Notes: generated by a model from the letters alone, not told the origin. 64,000 bases of DNA from Propionibacterium acidifaciens DSM 21887 (GCF_000426605.1 NZ_KE384545.1:43732-107731), one strand, 5' to 3'. Shown: positions 49,907 through 58,864, numbered from the stretch's first letter. A program made the numbers and translations.

Positions 49907-50698
49907 TCAGATGTACGGGGTGGTGGTCGAGACGGGGGCGTCGCCCATGGCGCCGAGCAGGCCGAGACCGACCTCGCGGGCCGCGACGATGGCCTGGCGC
50001 ACCGCCCCGGAGTCGCCGGTGAAGGCGGAGATGACCTCGTTGGAGTGGCTCGTCCCCTTGCTCGGGCTCGAGTAGGCGATGACGTCGATCGTCGACGCCT
50101 TGACCGCGGTGTCGGCGAGGACGACGCCGATGGCCGCCGGGGCCCCGACCGTGATGCCGAAGGACTTGCCGAGCGGGGCGCCGAAGGCCTTGTTGAGGGC
50201 GTGCGAGGCGCGCGCGGTGTACTGGAACTCCAAGTGGCCGGCGTCGTTGCCGTAGACGTCGCCGAAGGTCCGCTCGAGCTCGCCGAGGGTCACCTCGACG
50301 GCGCGGCGGGCGTCCGAGACGTCCTCGGCGCCGAAGACGATGAGGCTGCCGTGGCCGGCGCCGCCCTTGGTGTCACGGGCCAGCTCGATCGAGACGATCT
50401 CGGTGTTGGTGGCCTTGACGCCCTCGTCCGCCGCGAAGATCTGCGGTCCGGCGCCGGTGCGGTCGCCGATGATGCCGATCGAGCGGAACCCGGGGTCGAT
50501 GCCCATGAGCGCGTGGAGCTGCGGGTCGACGTTGGGGATGACCAGGCCGATGGTGTCGCCGAGCGCGGTGGTGCCGACGAACTGGGTGGCCTCGGGCACG
50601 GTGACCTGCTGCCTGGCCGCGGGCGCGGCGGGCCGATCGGCGGAGATCTTGGTCATGACGGCCGACATGATCTGGTCGACGAGCTGGTCGTTGGTCAT
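49907..50698 (-). CDS. pduB: Microcompartment trimeric tandem-domain shell protein
   Basis: 263-residue tandem BMC protein (BMC-T). The N-terminal helix TNDQLVDQIMSAVMTKIS is the part reported to tether cargo. The first BMC domain covers about 45-150 (TTALGDTIGLVIPNVDPQLH) and the second about 155-255 (GKSFGITVGAPAAIGVVLAD, SNEVISAFTGDSGAVRQAI). It is the second gene of the operon, 14 bp after pduA. Confidence 0.96.
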   Translation of the reverse strand: MTNDQLVDQIMSAVMTKISADRPAAPAARQQVTVPEATQFVGTTALGDTIGLVIPNVDPQLHALMGIDPGFRSIGIIGDRTGAGPQIFAADEGVKATNTEIVSIELARDTKGGAGHGSLIVFGAEDVSDARRAVEVTLGELERTFGDVYGNDAGHLEFQYTARASHALNKAFGAPLGKSFGITVGAPAAIGVVLADTAVKASTIDVIAYSSPSKGTSHSNEVISAFTGDSGAVRQAIVAAREVGLGLLGAMGDAPVSTTTPYI

Positions 50699-50712
50699 GA
50701 TCGTTCAGCGCC

Positions 50713-50994
50713 TCACTTCGCGTCGACGGACGGGAGGATCTTCTCCACGTCGGTGTGGGGACGCGGGATGACGTGGACCGAGACGAGCTCGCCCACGTTC
50801 TGCGCGGCGACCGCGCCGGCGTCGGTGGCGGCCTTCACAGCACCGACGTCGCCGCGCACGAGCACGGTCACCAGACCGGAGCCGACGCGCTGACTGCCGA
50901 CGAGCACGACATTGGCCGACTTCACCATCGCGTCGGCGGCCTCAACGGCGGGGACGAAACCCTTCGTCTCCACCATGCCAAGGGCTTCCTGCAT
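50713..50994 (-). CDS. pduA: Microcompartment hexameric shell protein, first gene of the operon
   Basis: 93-residue BMC-domain protein: [40 protein letters not shown] and [16 protein letters not shown]. The pore triplet is the canonical G-S-G. The ATG at 50994 has GGAGGAG 6 bases upstream. About 390 bp of control region separate it from divergent pduU. Confidence 0.96.
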   Translation of the reverse strand: MQEALGMVETKGFVPAVEAADAMVKSANVVLVGSQRVGSGLVTVLVRGDVGAVKAATDAGAVAAQNVGELVSVHVIPRPHTDVEKILPSVDAK

Positions 50995-51098
50995 TCTGAA
51001 CTCCTCCGTTGGGTGTGAACACGAGCCGCCGTCGACCTCTCCGGCCACGGGCGGGAAGTACTGACGACTCTAAGCCAGGAAATCAGAGAGAAGGTCAC

Positions 51099-51168
51099 GT
51101 GGAGCTCCACTTTTCAGCCCTTCTCGAAAGACCTGGAACGACCAAAAAGCACCCCGGGGACCAAAAAG
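51099..51168. promoter_or_regulatory. Control region of the divergent pdu operons (putative PocR sites)
   Basis: The region between pduA and pduU holds a perfect 12-bp palindrome GTGGAGCTCCAC (51099-51110) and two direct copies of ACCAAAAAG at 51141 and 51160, exactly 19 bp apart. Direct repeats spaced about two helical turns are the usual operator form for AraC-family activators such as PocR. The T-runs stand out from the GC-rich background. Binding is inferred. Confidence 0.55.
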
Positions 51169-51388
51169 TGCAACTGGCCGGGACGCCCGGCGACAATACC
51201 GTCAGGACCGTCGCGCGGGCCTTGACCCGGAATGCGACGGCGCGGCGACAATCAGGAGTGGTGCGCCCGGTGGACGCGCGGATCGGCCCGTCACCGCCGG
51301 CACCACCCGCCGGGACGCCGGGCCGGAGGGGGCGCCGGGCGGACCGCCCGGCGCCGAACCACAGGAGCCGACCCGTAGGAGAGAGGCG

Positions 51389-51733
51389 ATGGCGACCGCG
51401 AAGCAGCGCATCATCCAGGAATTCGTCCCCGGCAAGCAGGTCACGCTCGCGCACGTCCTGTCGAACCCGGACGACGGCCTCCACCCCAAGATCGGCCTGC
51501 CGAACAACGGCGGCGCGATCGGCATCATGACCATCACGCCGAGCGAGGCGGCGATCATCGCCGCCGACGTGGCGACCAAGGCCTCCACCGTCGAGCTGGG
51601 CTTCGTGGACCGCTTCTCCGGATCCCTCGTCGTGCTCGGCCGGCTCGCCGACGTCGAGGCCTCGATCAGCGCGGCGACCGACGTCCTGTGCGACGAGCTC
51701 GGCTTCGCCCCCGCCCCCCTGACCCGCACATGA
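51389..51733 (+). CDS. pduU: Microcompartment shell protein, circularly permuted BMC domain
   Basis: 114-residue shell protein of the permuted hexamer type (PduU/EutS). The N-terminal segment ATAKQRIIQEFVPGKQVTLA would form the small beta-barrel cap over the pore. The BMC core follows with IGIMTITPSEAAIIAADVAT and [30 protein letters not shown] precedes the ATG. It is transcribed away from pduA and overlaps pduV by 4 bp. Confidence 0.94.
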   Translation: MATAKQRIIQEFVPGKQVTLAHVLSNPDDGLHPKIGLPNNGGAIGIMTITPSEAAIIAADVATKASTVELGFVDRFSGSLVVLGRLADVEASISAATDVLCDELGFAPAPLTRT

Positions 51734-52155
51734 GGCGCCTGCTCATGGTCGGCAGCGTGGGCTGCGGCAAGACGACGCTCATGCAGCGCCTGCACGGGCA
51801 GGAGATCCGCTACGCGAAGACCGAGACGATCACCGCCGAGGACGAGGTCGTGGACACCCCCGGCGAGTACCTCGAGCTGCCCTTCTACAAGCACGCCCTC
51901 CGCCTGGCCTCCTTCGACCGGGAGCTGGTGGTCATGCTCGCCTCGGCCACCGCCGCCGAGAGCAGGTACCCGCCCGGTTTCGCGACCTTCTTCACCGTGC
52001 CGGTGCTGGGCGTCGTCACGCAGATCGACCGCGCCGGGCCGGACGCCGTCGAGGCGGCCGAGGCCCACCTGCGCCTGGCAGGGGCGACCGAGGTGCTCCG
52101 CGTCTCGGCCGTGACCGGCGAGGGCATGGCCGAGCTCGAGGCGCGTCTGGCGTGA
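51730..52155 (+). CDS. pduV: PduV/EutP-type small GTPase
   Basis: 141-residue Ras-like P-loop protein. The P-loop is GSVGCGKTT (residues 8-16), the switch II-like motif is DTPGEYLE, and TQID substitutes for NKxD. In enterobacteria it binds PduU at the outside of the shell, which the operon order here supports. The ATG overlaps the pduU stop. It converges on pduQ. Confidence 0.92.
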   Translation: MRRLLMVGSVGCGKTTLMQRLHGQEIRYAKTETITAEDEVVDTPGEYLELPFYKHALRLASFDRELVVMLASATAAESRYPPGFATFFTVPVLGVVTQIDRAGPDAVEAAEAHLRLAGATEVLRVSAVTGEGMAELEARLA

Positions 52156-52217
52156 GCCCCCGGGCCCCGCCAGGGCGAGGACGCCCGGAGGGACGCACTG
52201 CCCGAGGCCCGGGGGGC
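52156..52217. terminator. GC-rich inverted repeat between convergent pduV and pduQ
   Basis: GCCCCCGGGCC (52156-52166) pairs with GGCCCGGGGGG (52206-52216) across a 39-base loop. It sits immediately after the pduV stop and ends 7 bp before the pduQ stop codon. Probable bidirectional terminator; no T run. Confidence 0.5.
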
Positions 52218-52223
52218 GGGCGC

Positions 52224-53351
52224 TCAGACCAGTGCGCGGAGGATCGCCACGACCTCCTCGTGGGTGGGCACGACGGGGTTGCCCCCGCTGCAGAAGTCCG
52301 CCAGGGCCGTCGTGGCCAGGTCCGGGACGGCCGCGGTGAACTCGCCCCGGTCGACGCCCGCCCCGGTGACCCTGTCGGGCATGCCGAGCGTCTCCCGCAG
52401 CCGCACGACGCGACGGATGAGGGCGAGGACCAGGTTGCGGGCCGTGGTCGCCTGGAGGCCCGAGTGGGCGGCCAGCCGGGAGTAGCGCAGGGCGGGCCCG
52501 GACAGCGTCCCGCCGGCCGACAGGTCGCCTGCGTTGAGGGCCATGACGTGGGGCATGATCATCGCGTTGAGTCGGCCGTGGGCGACGTGGAAGCTGCCGC
52601 CGATCGCGTGCGAGATGCCGTGGACGAGCCCCAGGCCGGAGTTCTGGAAGGCCACGCCGGCCATGGTGGCGGCGTTCTGCAGGTGGTCGCGCGCCTCGAG
52701 GTCGTCCCCGTCGGCCCAGCTGCGGGGCAGGTGGCGGAGGATGATGCGCACCGCCTTCTCGGCCAGGGCGTCGGACAGGTCGTTGTGGCCCCTGGCGACG
52801 ACCGCCTCGATCGCATGGCTCAGCGCGTCCATGCCCGAGTCGGCGGTGAGCCCGGGCGGGCAGGTGCGGACGGCCTCGGGGTCGAGGATCGCCACGTCCG
52901 CGATCATGTCGGGGGACGTGAGCGGGACCTTCGCTCGGCTCGCGGGATCGGTGACGACCGCGAAGGAGCTCACCTCGGAGCCGGTGCCGCTCGTGGTCGG
53001 GATGACGATGAAGCCGGCCGGCAGCTCCTCGCCCCGCTGGCGGGCCATGTGACGGACGGCCTTGGCGGTGTCGATCGGGGAGCCGCCGCCCAGGCCGATG
53101 AGCGCCTCGGGCCCGAACTCGAGATAGGCCCCGAGCGCGGCGGCGATGGCGTGGGTGTCGGGATCGGGCCGCACGTCGGAGAAGACGCGCAGCACGGCGT
53201 CGCCGAGCCGGTCCCGCACCTGGTCCATGAGCGGTGCGGCGGCCATGAAGCCGTCCGTGATGACGAGCACCCGACGACCGGACAGGGCACTCAGCGCACC
53301 GAGCGCGTCAGGCCCGGAGACGACCCTTGTCGGAACCTGGAACTGCAGCAC
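52224..53351 (-). CDS. pduQ: Iron-containing propanol dehydrogenase
   Basis: 375-residue group III alcohol dehydrogenase, probably reducing propionaldehyde to propanol and regenerating NAD+ for PduP. The NAD loop GLGGGSPIDTAKAV and [14 protein letters not shown] are followed by iron ligands in GMDALSHAIEAVVARGH, GLVHGISHAIGGSFHVAHG and neighbours. The start at 53351 begins the usual N-terminus (LQFQVPTRVVSGPDALGAL) and overlaps the end of pocR by 44 bp. Unlike many loci it lies outside the main operon. Confidence 0.9.
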   Translation of the reverse strand: MLQFQVPTRVVSGPDALGALSALSGRRVLVITDGFMAAAPLMDQVRDRLGDAVLRVFSDVRPDPDTHAIAAALGAYLEFGPEALIGLGGGSPIDTAKAVRHMARQRGEELPAGFIVIPTTSGTGSEVSSFAVVTDPASRAKVPLTSPDMIADVAILDPEAVRTCPPGLTADSGMDALSHAIEAVVARGHNDLSDALAEKAVRIILRHLPRSWADGDDLEARDHLQNAATMAGVAFQNSGLGLVHGISHAIGGSFHVAHGRLNAMIMPHVMALNAGDLSAGGTLSGPALRYSRLAAHSGLQATTARNLVLALIRRVVRLRETLGMPDRVTGAGVDRGEFTAAVPDLATTALADFCSGGNPVVPTHEEVVAILRALV

Positions 53352-54612
53352 CGGTGTGTCCCTCCTCGCGCGACCGGCAATGACGCCGGTACTCGCTCGG
53401 AGACATTCCCGTACTCGCCCGGAAGACCCTGGAGAAGTAATTCACCTGGCTGAACTCGAGCTCCGAGGAAATCCTCTGGACCGGCATCTGCGTTGACGCT
53501 AGCATCAGTTTCGCCCGCTCGACGCGGCGCGCGGTGACGTAGGACACAAAAGTGCATCCGGTGACGGATTTGAACAACTTCGACAGGTGACCGGGCGACC
53601 AGTGCAGGGAATTCGCCGCCTCGCTGAGGGAGATCGCCTGCTCGGGGTGCCGGGCGATGTCGTTGAGCAGGTCGCCGATCTCGCGGCGCCGGCGCGGACG
53701 GTGGCGCTGGAACTCGTCGAGCACCATGCCGATGAAGCGCTCGGCGGCCAGCTGCGCCCCGAAGCGGTCGATCCCGCCGCGGCGCCGGTCGCGCTCCACG
53801 AGCTGGCGCAGGTGGGGGACGATGCGCGGCGAGCACGCCGCGGCGGCGGCCAGGATCATCTCGTCCAGCCGGTCGCGACCCGCGAGGACGGCCTCGGGGG
53901 AGCCCTGGGCGTACACGGTGTCGAGGAAGGTGCCGGCCTCGAGGAAGGCGGCCCTCAGGTCCTCGCGGCGCACGGCCGCCGTGATGAACTCGGTCGGGTT
54001 GCGCTGTTGCGCCTCGGGCGGGCGGGCGTCGGAGGCCGCTGTGGCGCGCGAGGGCGGGACGACGGAGAGCCGGGCGGCTCCCTCGTCCTGGGGGCGGACC
54101 GTCCCGGCGCGCAGGGCCAGGTCGACGAGGTCGTGGAGGCCGAGCAGGGTCTCCGCCGCGGCGGTGACCCGCCGCCGGCTCACCACCGGCACCCTGTCGT
54201 AGAGCTCCTGGAGGAACGGGTCGTCGTGCCAGCCCGACTGGGCGAGCAGGGGCGCGGGCATCTCGTCCTCGGGCATCCTCACCTGGCCGCACAGGATGGC
54301 GCCGACGTAGGCGTCACCGTCGGTCAGCGGGATCGAGAAGTCGACCAGCCCGGCGTGGCAGCGGTAGATCTGGGGGGTGCCCTCGAGGAGGGCCTGCAGG
54401 CCGCCGTGGGCGTCGCAGCCGTGGCAGGCGCGCGAGCGCAGCGGATCGGCGCGCATGGCCTTGCAGAACTCGGTGAAGGCGCACAGCCTCGTCACCGGAA
54501 CACCCTGGGTGTCCACAGCGACCGTCGCCAACCCTGTCGCCTCGGAGAAGTCCTCGAGGATCCTCTGCAGTTCTTCGGGGTCCGGTCGTCTCGGCGTCCA
54601 TTGCTGGGGCAT
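53308..54612 (-). CDS. pocR: PocR-type AraC-family activator of pdu genes
   Basis: 434-residue regulator. The N-terminal PocR ligand domain (about 10-165) is Cys-rich: CAFTEFCKAMRADPLRSRAC with HGCDAHGG, then YRCHAGLVDFSIPLT and GQVRMPEDEMP. A middle helical region is followed by two C-terminal AraC helix-turn-helix motifs (about 335-420: ISLSEAANSLHWSPGHLSKL and VQRISSELEFSQVNYFSRVF). Enterobacterial PocR responds to propanediol. The ATG at 54612 has GGAGG 6 bases upstream. It is co-transcribed with pduQ and presumably acts on the pduA-pduU region. Confidence 0.93.
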   Translation of the reverse strand: MPQQWTPRRPDPEELQRILEDFSEATGLATVAVDTQGVPVTRLCAFTEFCKAMRADPLRSRACHGCDAHGGLQALLEGTPQIYRCHAGLVDFSIPLTDGDAYVGAILCGQVRMPEDEMPAPLLAQSGWHDDPFLQELYDRVPVVSRRRVTAAAETLLGLHDLVDLALRAGTVRPQDEGAARLSVVPPSRATAASDARPPEAQQRNPTEFITAAVRREDLRAAFLEAGTFLDTVYAQGSPEAVLAGRDRLDEMILAAAAACSPRIVPHLRQLVERDRRRGGIDRFGAQLAAERFIGMVLDEFQRHRPRRRREIGDLLNDIARHPEQAISLSEAANSLHWSPGHLSKLFKSVTGCTFVSYVTARRVERAKLMLASTQMPVQRISSELEFSQVNYFSRVFRASTGMSPSEYRRHCRSREEGHTGAAVPGSDKGRLRA

Positions 54613-54713
54613 CGTCAACCTCCGCCCTCAGGGTAACAGGTGAGAAGGTCAGGGGAAGGGGGTCCCTCCCCCGGGCCCGCCTCGGTCCGGTCGGCCCCGC
54701 CCCGGGCGCCCGC

Positions 54714-55457
54714 TCAGTCGCCGGGGATCATCCGCAGGGAGCGCAGCCCGTGGTCCATGTGCCAGGTGGCGAAGGCGGAGACCAGCCCCGCCGTCCGGCG
54801 CTCGACATCCTCGCCGACGCCCCTCGTGGCGGGCCAGTCGCCGCAGACGAGGGCGCTCAGCAGCGCCCAGCACTCGGGGCCCGGGCGGGTCGAGCCGGGC
54901 GGGCGGCAGGAGTTGCACACCATGCCCCCCGCGGCGGGCGCGAACCACTCGTGCGGCCCCCGCAGTCCGCAGCGCGCGCAGGAGTCCAGCACCGGCGCGT
55001 AGCCGGCGATCGCCAGCGCGCGCAGCAGATAGGAGCCGAGGATCATCGAGGCCGGCCGGGACCCGTCGCTCGTGCCCCGGCCGAGCACCCGCAGGGCGCC
55101 CTGGAGCAGCAGGTACTGGCGCCGGGAGGGCTCCTTCTCGACGACCATGAGCCGGTCGGCCGTCTCGAGCATCGTCTCTCCGCTCGTGTACAGGGTGTAG
55201 TCGCCGACGAGGGCGTCCCCGTAGTGGTGCAGCGACTCGGCCTGGGCGACCACGTCGAGGCTGCGGCCGACGGCCAGTTGGACGTCGACGTGGCTGAACG
55301 GCTCGAGGCGCCCGCCGAACCGGCTGGAGGTGCGGCGCACCCCACGGGCCACCGCGCGCACCTTGCCGTGGTCGCGGCACAGCAGGGTGATGATGCGGTC
55401 GGCCTCGCCCAGCTTGTGGGTGCGCAGCACGATGGCCTCGTCGCGATAGGTGGGCAC
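54714..55457 (-). CDS. recO: DNA repair protein RecO
   Basis: 247-residue RecFOR-pathway protein that loads RecA and anneals strands. The N-terminal OB fold ([40 protein letters not shown]) is followed by a helical region and a zinc finger DSCARCG ... VCNSC. The GTG at 55457 gives the standard N-terminus [11 protein letters not shown]. It is divergent from uppS; recO and uppS are neighbours in many actinobacteria. Confidence 0.94.
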   Translation of the reverse strand: MPTYRDEAIVLRTHKLGEADRIITLLCRDHGKVRAVARGVRRTSSRFGGRLEPFSHVDVQLAVGRSLDVVAQAESLHHYGDALVGDYTLYTSGETMLETADRLMVVEKEPSRRQYLLLQGALRVLGRGTSDGSRPASMILGSYLLRALAIAGYAPVLDSCARCGLRGPHEWFAPAAGGMVCNSCRPPGSTRPGPECWALLSALVCGDWPATRGVGEDVERRTAGLVSAFATWHMDHGLRSLRMIPGD

Positions 55458-55541
55458 GACTCCATTGTGCCGCCGCGCGGAAGGTCCGAGGGGGCGCCCG
55501 GTCGTCCGGTCGTCCACCTCCGCCGGGGACGGGGACGCCGT

Positions 55542-55547
55542 TAGGCT
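55542..55547 (+). promoter_or_regulatory. -10 element of a probable leaderless uppS transcript
   Basis: TAGGCT ends 7 bases before the GTG at 55555, the spacing expected if transcription starts on the start codon. No Shine-Dalgarno sequence is present, which fits leaderless translation common in actinobacteria. Confidence 0.55.
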
Positions 55548-55554
55548 GGTGCCC

Positions 55555-56337
55555 GTGAACGCATCGTCCCGTCATCCCGTGCGCCCGCCGGATCCGCACC
55601 CGAGCGGCGTCCGCCCCCCGCAGCTGCCCGCGCGGTTCGTCCCGCGGCACGTGGCGATCGTCATGGACGGCAACGGACGCTGGGCGAGATCGCGCGGCAT
55701 GGCGCGCACGGAGGGCCACGAGCGAGGCGAGGCCGTGCTCATCGAGGTGCTCCAGGGCGCCATCGAGATGGGCATCGGCACGCTGTCGATGTACGCCTTC
55801 AGCACCGAGAACTGGCGGCGCTCCCCCGACGAGGTGCGCTTCCTCATGGGCTTCAGCCGCCGCATGATCCACACCCACCGCGACCTCCTCGACGGGCTCG
55901 GCGTGCGCGTGGCCTGGGCCGGGCGCCGGCCCAGGCTGTGGGCGAGCGTGCTCCGCGAGCTCCAGGCGGCCGAGGAGCAGACCCGCGACAACACCGTCAT
56001 CACCCTGCAGCTGTGCCTCAACTACGGCGGCCGCGCGGAGATCGCCGATGCGGCGCGGGCCATCGGCCGCGACGTGCGCGCCGGCCGGCTCAACCCCGAC
56101 CGGGTCGACGAGAGGACGCTCCAGCGCTACCTCTACCACCCCGAGCTGGGTGACGTGGACCTGTTCATCCGCACCTCCGGCGAGCAGCGGACGAGCAACT
56201 TCCTGCTGTGGCAGAGCGCCTACGCCGAGCTGGTGTTCAGCGACAAGCTCTGGCCCGACTGGGACCGCCGGGACCTGTGGGCCGCCGTCGAGCAGTACGC
56301 CCGCCGCGACCGCCGGTTCGGCGGCGTACGGGCCTGA
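55555..56337 (+). CDS. uppS: Isoprenyl (undecaprenyl/decaprenyl) diphosphate synthase
   Basis: 260-residue cis-prenyltransferase that makes the lipid carrier for cell-wall synthesis. [17 protein letters not shown] (catalytic Asp, near residue 35), [25 protein letters not shown] and [20 protein letters not shown] are all conserved. The start at GTG 55555 is favoured by the -10 element just upstream; GTG 55549 is in frame too. A LacI-type gene follows 7 bp later. Confidence 0.95.
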   Translation: MNASSRHPVRPPDPHPSGVRPPQLPARFVPRHVAIVMDGNGRWARSRGMARTEGHERGEAVLIEVLQGAIEMGIGTLSMYAFSTENWRRSPDEVRFLMGFSRRMIHTHRDLLDGLGVRVAWAGRRPRLWASVLRELQAAEEQTRDNTVITLQLCLNYGGRAEIADAARAIGRDVRAGRLNPDRVDERTLQRYLYHPELGDVDLFIRTSGEQRTSNFLLWQSAYAELVFSDKLWPDWDRRDLWAAVEQYARRDRRFGGVRA

Positions 56338-56344
56338 GACGGCG

Positions 56345-57367
56345 ATGGGATCGACGCTGCGCCAGATCGCCCTCGAGTGCGGAGTCGCCGTCTCAACGGT
56401 CTCGCGCGCCCTCAACGGGCACCCGCACGTCAACGAGGAGACTCGTCGGCTCATCCGGGAGACGGCCGAGCGCCTGGGCTACCGGCCCTCGGCGGCGGCG
56501 CGCGCCCTGCGCGGCTCGGGGACCCGCACCGTCGGCGTCGTGCTGCCCGACATGATGAACGCCTTCTACGCCCGGACGATCTCCATGGTGCAGGACCAGC
56601 TCGAGGAGCGCGGCCACAGCGTCGTCATGGCGGTGACGAACAACGAGGGCCGGCGCGAGCGAACGGGCCTCGAGCGGCTCATCGCGAGCGGGGTCGACGG
56701 CATCATCGTCGTCCCGACGCCGACCCGCCGGCCCCCGACCCCCGAGGGCCCGCCCCTCGTCGAGATGAACCGCCGGTCGAGCAGGCGCGTCGACTGGGTG
56801 GGCTACGACGAGGACGAGGGGGCCCGCACGCTCGCGGGGCTCCTCGTCGGCGCCAGCCATCACGACATCGCCTTCATCGGCGGACAGCCCTCGTTCAGCA
56901 CGACCCGCCGCCGGCTGGAGGGCTACCGCCGGGCGCTCGCCGAGGCCGGCGTGGAGCCCGATCCGCGGTGGGTGCAGCTGCGCGCCTACTCCCCCGACTG
57001 GGGCTCGGAGGCCCTCAGGCGCCTGCTGGCGCTGCGCCCGGCGCCCACCGCCGTGTGCGCGTCCTCGAGCGAGCTGGTCCTCGGGCTGCTCACCGAGGCC
57101 CGGCGGCGGGGTCTGCGCCTGCCGTCGGAGCTGTCGCTCGTGGCCTTCGGGAAGACGGACTGGTACGCCGTCACGGATCCCGGCATCACCACCTACGAGC
57201 AGCCGATCGAGCAGGTGGCCCACATCGCCGTGCAGCTGCTGGCCGACCGCATGGCCGGTTCGACGGCCGACCCGACAACGGTCCTGGTCGAGGGCCGTGT
57301 GGTCGAGCGCGACAGCGTCGCGGCCCCGCCGACGGGCCCCGAGCCGCCCTGCGGCACCGCAATTTAA
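56345..57367 (+). CDS. LacI-family transcriptional regulator
   Basis: 340-residue repressor. The DNA-binding domain (about 3-55) is TLRQIALECGVAVSTVSRAL followed by the minor-groove hinge SAAARALRGSGTRTVGVVLP. The periplasmic-binding-protein-like ligand domain covers about 60-325. Two LacI-type half-palindromic sites lie just after it, upstream of the lyase gene, so it most likely controls the lyase-DASS-DapA cluster and possibly itself. The ligand is unknown. It is 7 bp downstream of uppS and may be read through from it. Confidence 0.9.
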   Translation: MGSTLRQIALECGVAVSTVSRALNGHPHVNEETRRLIRETAERLGYRPSAAARALRGSGTRTVGVVLPDMMNAFYARTISMVQDQLEERGHSVVMAVTNNEGRRERTGLERLIASGVDGIIVVPTPTRRPPTPEGPPLVEMNRRSSRRVDWVGYDEDEGARTLAGLLVGASHHDIAFIGGQPSFSTTRRRLEGYRRALAEAGVEPDPRWVQLRAYSPDWGSEALRRLLALRPAPTAVCASSSELVLGLLTEARRRGLRLPSELSLVAFGKTDWYAVTDPGITTYEQPIEQVAHIAVQLLADRMAGSTADPTTVLVEGRVVERDSVAAPPTGPEPPCGTAI

Positions 57368-57368
57368 C

Positions 57369-57448
57369 TGCAAACGATTCCAGTTCCATCGTCATGATGC
57401 GGAGCGTCTCGCCGAATTTACGCTGAATCCATCCTGCAAGCGTTTCCA
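57369..57448. promoter_or_regulatory. Two LacI-type operators upstream of the lyase gene
   Basis: TGCAAACGATTCCA (57369-57382) and TGCAAGCGTTTCCA (57435-57448) share the centre-CG layout of LacI/GalR operators and lie 66 bp apart, with the intervening DNA AT-rich for this genome. The second is 22 bp before the lyase start. Looping between the two is possible (inference). Confidence 0.65.
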
Positions 57449-57470
57449 TTCAATGGCGAAAGGCGACACG

Positions 57471-58859
57471 ATGTCCTACGCAGCCCCCTTCTCCCTCCTC
57501 TGGCGGAACGCAGGCGACCCGGTCCAGGCCGAACTCTTCGGCGAGGACTCCTGCATCGAGTCGTGGCTGAGCGTCGAACGGGCGCTGGCCACGGCGCAGG
57601 CCTCGCTGGGCGTCATCGGGCCCTCGGACGCCGAGGCCATCGTCCGCGCCGCACGGATCGGGAACATCGACCGCGACCGGCTGTGGCGGGACGCGCAGAA
57701 CGTCGGCTACCCGATCCTCGGGCTGGTCCGGCAGATCTCCGCCCACTGCCCCGCCGGCCCCGACGGGCGCGTCCACTACGGCGCGACCACCCAGGACATC
57801 ATGGACACCGCACTGGCGCTCCAGATGTCCCGCTCCCTGGAGGCCCTGGACGAACGGCTCCAGCGCCTCGGCGACGCCCTGGCCGAGCGCGCCACCGAGC
57901 ACGCCGGCACCGTGATGCCCGGCCGCACGCACGCCCAGCAGGCCGTGCCGACCACCTTCGGCGCGACACTGGCCACTCTGCTCGACCAGGTGCGCCGCCA
58001 GCGCACGCGTCTGCAGCAGGCCCACGAGCGGATCGCCGTCGTGTCGCTCTTCGGCGCCGGCGGCACGAACGCCGCCGAGGGGCCCCGCTCCGTCGGGATC
58101 CGGTCCCGGCTGGCCGCCGAGCTCGGTCTCGCGGACGTGCCCGTGCCCTGGCACGTCGACCGCGACGTCCTGTCCGAGTACGGCTGGATCTGCGCCACGA
58201 TCGCCGGCACCTGCGCGAAGCTCGGGCGCAACATCGTCGACCTGTCGCGCACCGAGATCGGCGAGGTCTTCGAGCCCTTCACCAGCCACCGGGGCGCCTC
58301 GTCCACGATGCCGCAGAAGGTCAACCCGATCAGCTCGGAGCTCATGATCGGCATCGGCGCCGTCGCCGGCGCGCTGGCCTCGGGACTGGTCCGCATCCAG
58401 GAGGCCGGCCACGAACGGGCCGCCGGCGAGTGGCAGGCCGAGTGGTACCTCGTCCCGAACCTGGGCTGCCTGGCCGGCTCGGCCCTCGGCGAGGCCCTCG
58501 TCGTCGCCGAGGGCATGCGGGTCGACCCGCAGCGGATGGCCGCCAACCTCGACCTCGACGGCGGACTCATCATGGCCGAGGCGATGATGATCCAGCTCGC
58601 CCCGGCGATGGGCCGCGAGCACGCCCACGACCTCGTGTACGAGGCGGCCGAGCGGGCGCGCGAGCAGAAGCGGACCCTGCACGAGATCATGCCGGTCGTG
58701 GCGGCCGAGCAGGGCAGGGCCGATCTGCTGCCCGAGCACCTGGTCGGGCCGTCCGACTACGTCGGCGAGGCGGGTCGCATCGTCTCGACGGCCGTCGAGC
58801 GGTGGCGGACCACGCGGGCGCTGCCCGCCGGCCCGGCGATCGCGGACCTGGGCGGGTGA
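57471..58859 (+). CDS. Fumarate-lyase superfamily enzyme (adenylosuccinate lyase-like)
   Basis: 462-residue lyase of the aspartase/fumarase superfamily. HYGATTQDIMDTALALQ (near residue 103), PGRTHAQQAVPTTFGATL (near 145) and the signature SSTMPQKVNPISSELMIGIG (near 280) hold the catalytic residues. Overall layout resembles adenylosuccinate lyase and 3-carboxymuconate cycloisomerase, but the company of a dicarboxylate transporter and a LacI repressor argues for a catabolic role on a substituted succinate rather than purine synthesis. AAAGG precedes the ATG; an in-frame ATG at 57453 is an alternative. Substrate unknown. Confidence 0.88.
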   Translation: MSYAAPFSLLWRNAGDPVQAELFGEDSCIESWLSVERALATAQASLGVIGPSDAEAIVRAARIGNIDRDRLWRDAQNVGYPILGLVRQISAHCPAGPDGRVHYGATTQDIMDTALALQMSRSLEALDERLQRLGDALAERATEHAGTVMPGRTHAQQAVPTTFGATLATLLDQVRRQRTRLQQAHERIAVVSLFGAGGTNAAEGPRSVGIRSRLAAELGLADVPVPWHVDRDVLSEYGWICATIAGTCAKLGRNIVDLSRTEIGEVFEPFTSHRGASSTMPQKVNPISSELMIGIGAVAGALASGLVRIQEAGHERAAGEWQAEWYLVPNLGCLAGSALGEALVVAEGMRVDPQRMAANLDLDGGLIMAEAMMIQLAPAMGREHAHDLVYEAAERAREQKRTLHEIMPVVAAEQGRADLLPEHLVGPSDYVGEAGRIVSTAVERWRTTRALPAGPAIADLGG

Positions 58860-58864
58860 GCACC

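Noticed and set aside
57471-58859. Calling the lyase PurB (adenylosuccinate lyase)
   Set aside because: Motifs fit the superfamily, but the LacI repressor, operators and DASS transporter indicate catabolism; without a tree the purine role is not supported.
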